From: Adiantum capillus-veneris
Taxonomy: Eukaryota > Streptophyta > Polypodiopsida > Polypodiales > Pteridaceae
DNA length: 60,000 nucleotides
NCBI GenBank assembly: GCA_014529385.2
Contig: CM043957.1
Location: forward strand, 65,890,003 to 65,950,002
Direction: 5' to 3'
In this document: one piece after another, positions 53,058 through 60,000 of the stretch
Layout: the number at the start of each line of letters is the position of its first letter
Numbering within the stretch: the first letter of the stretch is position 1
Made by a program: the position numbers and the translations under genes
Notes under the pieces: generated by a model
What the model was told of the DNA's origin: nothing
What the model saw: only the letters and a program-made list of their open reading frames with translations
Database searches by the model: none

Positions 53058-54391
53058 ACTAGGTTGGTAATGGGACACTTTTATGTCCTGGGACACTTTT
53101 ATGTCCTGTTAAGTGACCATTTTCCTTGAATTATGTCAAGAGTTTCAAAATGGATTTTGACGTGTTATCTACCTAGAAAGTTGTCTCATGACCTCAAAAA
53201 AACTCGACATTTTTTTGGAATATCAATTCCATCTTTAACATTGTCCTTGCACAACATTTCACAACCTAAACTGTGTGAAAAAACGGGTCCAATTTTTGGC
53301 TTTTTTAAACTTTTTGCAACTATACCACTCTAGAATTCATGTTTGTGAGGTCTATAATGCTAGAGAACTATCTTTAGTAGTCCTCAACATGTCCTAATGC
53401 TTCTAGGGAGAAATAAATATTAAAATTGTAAGTTATGACCAAATTACAAAAATTGTCAAATCCTGGTTTTTAGCCAATTTTAGCTCTTCTATGATTTTTT
53501 TGGTGGATTTCATGATATCCAAATGCATTTTTTATTTTCTATGTTGCATATTGTAATATAAAGCTAACATTCCTTGAGTTTTTGGGCACCTAATACCCTA
53601 TTTTGCATAGTACACAACGATGGTTGATTTTCTCAATTATAGAAGAAAACAAAACATTTTAGTATATCAAGTATAGCTTTTTCAATATTGTTAGTTTCTT
53701 GTGACAACTACATGCATTTTGTAGATAACCATATCTAGTCATAAGGATCAAATTTGGCTAGATATTGAATAGTTATTATGGGATTCTACAACTCATAATG
53801 TTGAACCCAGTTTTTTCATGTTTGCTGCATTTAACACTTCATCTTTGTCCCCAAGATTCCCCTTGGTAAGAGATGTATTATTCTTTTGACATGCTACATG
53901 GCTCCTTATGAACATAAAGGACAATAGGGAACTAATAAAACATGCATATATTATTTGTATTGAGTGTGGCTATAGAAACTTTGATGATATGTTTGCAGAA
54001 TGGTAAAAATTCAACTTTTTTGTACCTATTTATTTTGGCAAAACAAAAAATGGTGAGTGAGAAGCAATCATATGTTCTGATCACCAACCCATTGAAGCTA
54101 AGTAGGGAATTTATCTCAAGTCCTACAAAAATCCCTAATCTTATTTTTATGCAACAAAACGTAAGAAATGACTGTTTTGATGAAAATGCACTGGTCCATC
54201 AACTTTGGAGGCTTGGTGTGACCAAAAGATGAGAAATTTTATAAGTTTATTAGTTTTTCCATGTGTAGTAGGACTTGAACTATAACCTCATGAGAGGATT
54301 TTACAAAATGAGTGGATCTACTATGGTTTTGGAGGTTTTTTTCAAAACCCTGAAAGGACACTTTTATGTCCTGTTAGGTTACCAACCTAGT
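53058..54391. mobile_element. Element G: 1.33-kb non-coding TIR element upstream of gag of B
   Basis: ACTAGGTTGGTAA at 53058-53070 is the exact inverted repeat of TTACCAACCTAGT at 54379-54391. Just inside each end is a GGACACTTTTATGTCC-like hairpin word (two tandem copies near 53072-53108, one at 54357-54372). The interior is AT-rich with no ORF. This is the form of a MITE or other non-autonomous DNA transposon. No TSD could be read. It lies 18 bp from the gag ATG of element B. Confidence 0.65.
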
Positions 54392-55441
54392 TTTAATGCT
54401 TTAAGAACCTCTTCGAACACACGTGCAAGAACCCAAAACTTTTCACTACCCAATCCCCAGAAACTTCAATGGAGCTCAGCTTTAGATAAAGACAAACACA
54501 TGCACATCAAATGAGTTTTCATAGTTAATCAACGGAATGACAACAGGCAAAGGACATTCCAGGATCTCTCTCAATCTTCTTGGCCCAAACATAAAGACTA
54601 TGCGCTGCTGGAAAAAGATCTTCCTGGACACATGAACATTAATCTGGATTCTTTGAGTTAAATGAAAAGGAGTGAACTGAGGGCCATTTTGATCATCCAT
54701 TAAAGCCAACCATGAAGCTCCCAAGAAGGCACACCTGACTTATCCTCTGATTTTTTCCCAAATTTCAGCAGCATAACAACATAAATGGATCAAAATACCA
54801 AGAAACCAGCCATCATAACTTGAAAAAATTTTGGCAGAGTTTCCCCAGAAGTAGAGCAGTGTGAACCCAAAATATAGACTGTCTATGTATGCACAAACTG
54901 CCAACAATAGAACCCGAGCATCAATTAGGAATCACTAGTACATAGCCTATGGCGAGGTCACAAAAAGGTTGCTCCAGCTACCTGTATCACCGAAAGGATC
55001 TCCAAATTTGAGAATCCCCCCAGCTCAATAAAACCCTCACGCTATCGACCCTCAGACGAAGGCTAATGCAAATCGCGTATAGTCAAGTCTCAGAAATGAC
55101 TATCTTCCAGACCAAGTCTCAGAAATGGCTGGGATTGCCAAATACAACCAATTATGGCTCCACAAATGCGTACAATGGCAGTTTCCACAAGTAACGTACA
55201 ATCCAGCAGACGATGCGCTCAAATAAGCGCCAAGTGATGCATACCCACAACAACTGCAAGTGACATCACTGCTAGTATATCACTGTACTCCAGCTACCTG
55301 TACCTGTGTGAATCACCTATACCTATACCTGTCCCTGTAACCTGTAATCTACAACCTGCAACCTGTGATCCCGAATCTCGAAGCTTGAAGCTCGAAGCAG
55401 AAGGTACTCGATGAAGATCCTCCGTGGGGGTGCCAAAAGAA
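54392..55441 (-). other. Leader of element B, no gene
   Basis: Untranslated leader between the 5' LTR (right side) and gag. Near 55285-55370 a degenerate ACCTGTAA/ACCTGCA repeat. The minus strand beside the LTR, at 55425-55441, starts TTCTTTTGGCACCCCCACGG; TGGCACC in this position could be the PBS, tRNA not identified. Confidence 0.6.
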
Positions 55442-56583
55442 TGTGAGCGGGATGAAAACACAGACGGCGCCTCTATAAAGACCCGACACACACTCTTGGG
55501 AAGATACACACACACACACACTATGGGGCACCGCTCAGCTTACACAACACACCTAGCCGAGACAGGGAACACACCACTAGAGTGAGAGGAGAGAGACTAT
55601 CCACTTGCCCACTCCACACAAACACACACACACACACACCCAAAAAACTCAGTTCAAAAGAGGAGAAGTTCTGATGTTTAGATACAATTGAGCTTGGGCC
55701 AACACCAATGGCGCAAATAGCTCACACAATATGGGTAAAAGATACCAGATACAATCACAAATTGAAGCAGAAGCTTCGCTCATAGGAGAAACTTACACAG
55801 CCAAAACAACAAAAAAGAGTGAGTAATTTGGCAAAATGGACAGCACCATCGTGTCTCGAATGGCCCAAAACCCCAGTCTACAATGTCAAAGTGCTCACAT
55901 CCGACCTCGGATGAGCAGTTTAGGGCCAAAACAGGCTCCAAAAACACAAAAAACACACATGCGACTGTTCCTCCTCTCTTCTCCACGTTTTTTCTGGTCT
56001 TCTCTCTGTGTTTTTAGTTCCCACACTTAAATTTATTAGTTGGGCACCCTTGGCCTTTTAGATGACCTCAAACGGACCCCGAACAGGCCAAAAACTGACC
56101 TCGCAGTGCATAGTTGTCACCTTTTTGCATCATCCGCACACCTGGCACTCAAATTTTCCCAATAATGCATCCCACAACCACGTGAAGTGGCCCCAAAAAT
56201 TGGTCCTCATGATGACCTTTCTGCATAAGTATCACAAGAAAACACCCACGTCGTGTCCGTACTTCTCCGCGTGCAAGTATTGACCCCTTTCGACCTCCTA
56301 ACGCCACTCGATGCCATCTGACGCACCTGCTTACCTCATGTCGTCAGCCCGCAGATAGCTTCGTCGAGAATTTTTACGCGCTACCAAATCCTCCTTATTG
56401 TAGAAAAAACACACTGGTACTGATAATAGTGAAAATCACTGCACTATGTACACCCTGTCCTACCTGGACACACGTGGGCCCCACGTAACCACCTGGCTAT
56501 GGAAATTGGGCTATCCTTTATTCGATGCACCATGCATCTGTATGTACATATGCGCAATCCCTTGCTCCAAAAAACTCCTGACA
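55442..56583 (-). repeat. 5' LTR of element B
   Basis: 1,142 bp; aligns end to end with 46536-47682, with 0-3 differences in most 60-base blocks by eye. Contains the same CA microsatellites. Confidence 0.92.
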
Positions 56584-56642
56584 ACGTGAACATCTCTCTC
56601 TCTCTCTCTCTTCTCTGTAGAGGGCTCTTCCCCCCTCTAACA
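56584..56642 (+). repeat. 3' LTR of element A, right part
   Basis: CGTGAACATC, a (CT)n run and AGAGGGCTCTTCCCCCCTCTAACA-type end, matching 36446-36506. Together with 46345-46535 it makes one LTR. Confidence 0.9.
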
Positions 56643-56647
56643 TGAGC
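56643..56647. repeat. Right target-site duplication TGAGC of element A
   Basis: Exact repeat of 36258-36262. Confidence 0.88.
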
Positions 56648-56649
56648 AT

Positions 56650-57620
56650 GCCAATCTCTTTTTGCTATGTCGCCATTAGTCTAGCATCTTTGTTCTTCCC
56701 AATCATAATCTCTAACATCTTTGTCCTCATTTGATTGATTTCCTTCTTGGAATTTCCTAGTTCAATCTTTGTTTCTTGGAGTTCCATTTACTGAGTAGCT
56801 ATTATTGAACTAGAAAAAGGTTTTTGAGCATTGATCATTTGCCCATGACATCGACTATGGTGTTCCACCCAGACATAATTGTAGCTACACACCAATCACT
56901 AATGGTATCTACACTATTCTGTGTGCTAGGACATAAGTGCCTTATCTTCTTTTGGAATGACCATTTCTTTGTGAAGGGGCTTATTTTGCAATCTTTGCAT
57001 CCTATCAAGCTAAGCTAGTTGTAGTAGTGATTGACTAAAGCTAGCTGAGACTAAGATGCACTATCTTTGCCTTTGCGAGTAGGTGGAGCCTTCTCCTTTT
57101 CAACAATCTTTTCTTTCTCAGTAGTTGTCTCTTGAGGAGTGTGAGGTAATTCAATGGGTGTGTCTACTGAGGCGCCTTTGTTCTAACCACTACCAACATG
57201 CTTTGTCAGAATCTTCTATTTGGATTTTAGCTATGTCAAGAAGGATATTATTTTTAATTTCTTCACTAGTGGTTCAATGACCCAGGTGTAGTAGCTTCAG
57301 ATGTGCCAGTCTTTGATTTCTGCTATTGTTCTTTTTGCTCTAGTTGTGACATTGGCCAATTTCTTTTCTTGTTCTTTAGTCACCTGTTTTGTTCCTTATC
57401 CTTCAATTTTTCCTTGATCACTGCTTTTAGTCTCAACTCTCAAGTGATTTTTGCAAGGCCTTCTTCCACACTTTAAATATGTTTGGGTGAGCTAGAATGT
57501 AGGCCTCTCAGTACAAAAACTACCAAGCATACAATGCTTTAAAGACATTATGGGTTTTTACCTTGGTTGTCTGTGAATCGTGTTGTTGTGCAAATATGTG
57601 CTCAAGTTGATTTTAGCCTT
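56650..57620 (-). pseudogene. Element C extra ORF, N-terminal part
   Basis: Minus-strand segments across several stops: EAYILAHPNIFKVWKKALQK near 57480, then a Lys/Arg/Leu-rich stretch (LLRKKRLLKRRRLH) near 57080-57120. A coiled coil follows: ETKIELGNSKKEINQMRTKM near 56740-56790. It joins the coiled coil across element A. Function unknown. Confidence 0.45.
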
Positions 57621-57639
57621 GGGAATTTGAACTAGCAAC

Positions 57640-58368
57640 ATACCAAATAGTTTTTCTGATACATATGTAGGGTTGTTTTTCAAATTGATCGCCTACACTA
57701 TGAACTTGTATATTGGTTAGTATTCCCACACTTCTATTAGAACTCCTTGAGCTCCCCTTTTTTTTTCTCTTTTTAGACTCTTCACCCTCTTTCAAGTATC
57801 CGCTAACTTCATGATGTATTTCTTAGCTTATGGAAGATTCTAAACTCAAATTCCATTAGAAACATCATATAATTAATTAGCCTGCCATGATGATTACTTT
57901 GGTGATGAGAAAGAGAATTGTCTGATGATCCACATAAAAGTGTAATAGTTTTTTCAACAAGTAGTGTCTGAACCTTGTGGCACTAAAAACATTTTGAGTG
58001 TTTCTCATTTTGTAGTGTAATACCCTTGTTCATCTCTTGAGGTTCATCTGAACTAAAACTACAAGTGACTGGATAGTCCATCTTTCCATCAAGCTGGCCA
58101 ATATAGCCCCCATCGCCATTCAAGATGCATCCACATGAACATGGAAAATCATTTCCTAGTTTGGTTGATGAAGGACGGGATTTCTATTGATTGCCTTCTT
58201 TAGGCATTGGAAACTCTGTTCACATTTTTGGGTCCAAATAAATTTCTTCCCCTTTTGAGTTAACTTATACAAGGGAAGTGCCTTAGCTACAAACATATGG
58301 ATAAATCTTTGATAAGAACTAACATATTCGAGGACAAAGCTCACTTCCAATACATTAATCAGAGCCAT
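57640..58368 (-). pseudogene. pol: RT end and RNase H of element C
   Basis: 58156-58368: EYVSSYQRFIHMFVAKALPL then FIWTQKCEQSFQCLKKA, the RT thumb/connection. After a shift HVHVDAS near 58130 gives the first RNase H Asp, then AMGAILASL. Further on FRHYLLKKLLHFYVDHQTIL near 57920 and FEFRI near 57855 continue the domain to about 57800. Broken by several stops. Confidence 0.75.
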
Positions 58369-58442
58369 GGCTTGCTAAACATACTTACTCTTATCATTGG
58401 CCATCTCAATACCATTTTGAGAGAGACAATATGTCCAAGAAG

Positions 58443-59516
58443 CTAGCCCTTACATACCATGTATACTGATTTGAATGGGTTCAAGTAAATCTTCTTCTCC
58501 TTGCATCTCTCAAAAACCATTTCCCTGGAAGAGTAGATGCATTTCCTCATCGGAGAAGATAGTGAAATCATCCATAAATATTCCCAAAAACCTATGCAAA
58601 ATTTCACTATATATATATCCATCACACACCTCTCAAAAGTGGTTGAAGCATTATATAGTCAAAACTTGGGGGTGCACTATGTAATCATGTTAATGTCGCA
58701 TAATGTGAGTTTGAAAGGACATATTTTCAAATACAAAAAATTTAGTAGGTAATTTAACACAGATACATAAAAATAAGGAGTTTTCATATTCAATTTTGAA
58801 AACGTTTCCTAAAATAAGGGGTCATTCTATTCATTCAGACATGTTAAAAGAGGGGTTTTTTTTAATACCTCTTGAATGCATGTTATATAGGGGGTACTCA
58901 ATAGTGAGCCCTCGAGAGTCAAAATGACATGACTAAGTACATGAATTCTCCCCTTTTAGTGATCAACATTGTTTTGGCTCTATCTTTTGGTGCAATTTTT
59001 AGTTGATTGTAGCCACTTTAGCCATCCATAAAACTATACATCTAGTGTCTAGCAATCTCATTGAGTATAATATCTATAAATGGGAGCTGAAAGGGATCTT
59101 TCATAGTCTGAGCATTAAGCTTCCTGCAGTCCATAGTTCACCCAGACTCTTAAATTCCCATTCTTCTTTGTAACCACTACAGTTGAGAATAGCCACCAAT
59201 CATTGTACTTGCAACCTCAGTGATGAACCCTGCCTTCAAGAGATTTTCAATCTCCTCCTTGAACTTCTTAGCATAGTTGGGGTTCATTTGTAAATCTTTG
59301 CAGTGTCACAGGTCTAACATCAAGATTTAGTGGTATCCTATGATGACACACTTCAGGATCGACTCCTTTTAAATGAATGTGCTCCCATGCAAATAAATCA
59401 TTGTGTTTTTTGAATAAAGATTTGTCCTTTTCCTTATTCTCTAGCCTCAAATTCCTGTTGATCTTGACCAGTTTAGGGTTCTCATCTTTGTCCAAATTCC
59501 ATTCTTTAGCCACCAC
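58443..59516 (-). pseudogene. pol: Reverse transcriptase of element C
   Basis: 59268-59516: LFKKHNDLFAWEHIHLKGVD then PEVCHHRIPLNLDVRPV, the N-terminal extension. After stops VVVTKKNGNLRVWVNY near 59150. The C-terminal half at 58443-58640 has STTFERCVMDIY, then in a shifted frame FMDDF near 58570 and ERCKEKKIYLNPFKSVYM. The 58660-58930 interval is unlike RT and may be a small insertion replacing the middle of the domain. Confidence 0.78.
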
Positions 59517-59517
59517 A

Positions 59518-59829
59518 TCATCTAGGAGAAACTAGTTTCAACCCTCTCCTTTTTGTTTGGCCAGTGATTTTGCTTCCAATACCAGCTATGTATGCATTAA
59601 ATGGATCAGCTAGTTCTTCCAATCCACGCTCTAGCTCTATTATTTTAGTAGCTTGATTTGAAGATTCCACATTTGGTTCACTAGAGTCTATTGTTGATAT
59701 GAAACCAAGATTCTTCTCATCTTGGTTTGATGCATTCCCATCTAGGTGTATTGCTCTTTCCCTAGTGTTGTACTCAGTACATCGATCTAGGTACTCCTTC
59801 CTCTGCCTATCACCATGTTCTTTGTCCAT
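59518..59829 (-). pseudogene. Element C polyprotein segment upstream of RT
   Basis: 103 codons, Glu/Asn/Ser-rich: NYRERAIHL-like start (EYNTRERAIHLDGNASNQDE), then KIIELERGLEELADPFNAYI and GIGSKITGQTKRRG. In plant gypsy elements a similar acidic linker sits between protease and RT. No protease active site is visible in the window; it may lie beyond 60000. Confidence 0.5.
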
Positions 59830-60000
59830 CAGACCAATAGCCAGATCTATTTCCCATAAGTGGAAAGATGTTCATTGAGGGAAAATTTAAATCCTTCCAA
59901 TTTTCTTGATATCATATTTCTTACAAAGCTCTTTAGGTCTTGGAGCCTTTTCCCAGCTCCTTGTATTGTCTATTTTGATTTGAATCGTCCTGTTGGACCC

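Larger units (their letters stand above)
46536..56583 (-). mobile_element. Element B: 10-kb Tat-type Ty3/gypsy retrotransposon in the LTR of A
   Basis: LTRs of about 1.14 kb (46536-47682 and 55442-56583), nearly identical by eye, with ends TGTGAGCG...CTCCTGACA. It splits the LTR of A between GTGGAC and GTGAAC. TSDs are ACAT (46532-46535) and ACGT (56584-56587), differing by one CpG-type change. Minus-strand order: gag, PR, RT, RNase H, a second archaeal-type RNase H, integrase. The two RNase H domains in tandem are a hallmark of the plant Tat clade. LTR similarity makes it the youngest large element here. All genes have one or more interruptions. Confidence 0.93.
36263..56642 (+). mobile_element. 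Element A: gene-fragment-carrying LTR element with nested insertions
   Basis: LTRs of about 244-250 bp (36263-36506, and 46345-46535 plus 56584-56642) and perfect TGAGC TSDs define it. Without element B it spans about 10.3 kb. No gag or pol of its own is seen; the copia sequences inside (40381-44565) look like a separate nested element. It carries antisense fragments of intron-containing host genes (MEI2/TEL-like, PRP22-like, one unknown), and GC-rich coding-like blocks next to both LTRs. Such elements are known as large non-autonomous (LARD-like) or gene-transducing LTR elements. A TTGGCGACC sequence just after the left LTR is in PBS position, but the tRNA was not identified. Confidence 0.82.
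56643..60000 (-). mobile_element. Element C, 5' part, Ty3/gypsy, runs off the right edge
   Basis: Minus-strand order from the edge: unknown gag/pol linker, RT N-terminal extension, RT, RNase H, then coiled-coil extra ORF that continues at 36262. No integrase was found between RNase H and the extra ORF. All frames are broken. Confidence 0.8.

Overview
The window is transposable-element-rich nuclear DNA from a land plant, probably one with a large genome. I see no bacterial or organellar genes, rRNA or tRNA. The evidence is a CACTA (En/Spm) transposon with a TNP2 transposase, Ty3/gypsy elements of several lineages (one with the dual RNase H of the plant Tat group), a Ty1/copia element, and a primer-binding site matching plant tRNA-Asp. 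The species cannot be told from the sequence. Almost every coding region is broken by stops or frameshifts, so most are annotated as pseudogenes.

Layout. (1) 251-7377: a CACTA transposon, coding on the minus strand, with a GTA target-site duplication (TSD), a degenerate TNP2 transposase, a tnpA-like second gene and a dense block of satellite and telomere-like repeats. (2) 7378-12727: low-copy-looking DNA with unrecognised gene-like fragments, a three-copy tandem repeat, and a minus-strand fragment of a histone H3-fold protein that looks most like centromeric H3. (3) 12733-32991: element D, a 20-kb Ty3/gypsy-type retrotransposon with perfect GTTGT TSDs. Its order is 5' LTR, tRNA-Asp PBS, long leader, ORF1, gag, PR, RT, RNase H, truncated integrase, a second protease-like domain, a basic tail, a G-run plus TATA box, a second long leader, extra ORFs with coiled coils, and a 3' LTR that lacks its first ~350 bp. 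(4) 32997-36262 and 56643-60000: the two halves of element C, a minus-strand Ty3/gypsy element that runs off the right edge. (5) 36263-56642: element A, inserted in C with perfect TGAGC TSDs. It holds antisense fragments of host genes (MEI2/TERMINAL EAR1-like RNA-binding protein, PRP22-type DEAH helicase) and a copia element (E). A 2-kb gypsy remnant (F, TSD AAGAA) sits inside E's RNase H, and a 10-kb Tat-type gypsy element (B) splits A's 3' LTR. B in turn carries a small TIR element (G) just upstream of its gag.

Main observation. Element D carries eight copies of a 24-nt palindrome: arms AGACATCCTA and TAGGATGTCT around a CGCG centre. Four lie in the genomic leader before ORF1/gag and four lie, about 284 bp apart, in the second leader before the extra ORF. 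The surrounding repeat units have diverged strongly while the palindrome is nearly invariant. Most changes are in the 4-nt centre, at the outermost pairs, or make a G-U pair, as expected of an RNA hairpin. The second array follows a G-run and a TATA box, so D may have a separate transcript for its extra ORF that shares a leader signal with the genomic RNA. A protease-like domain without the catalytic Asp, placed after integrase, is a second unusual trait of D.
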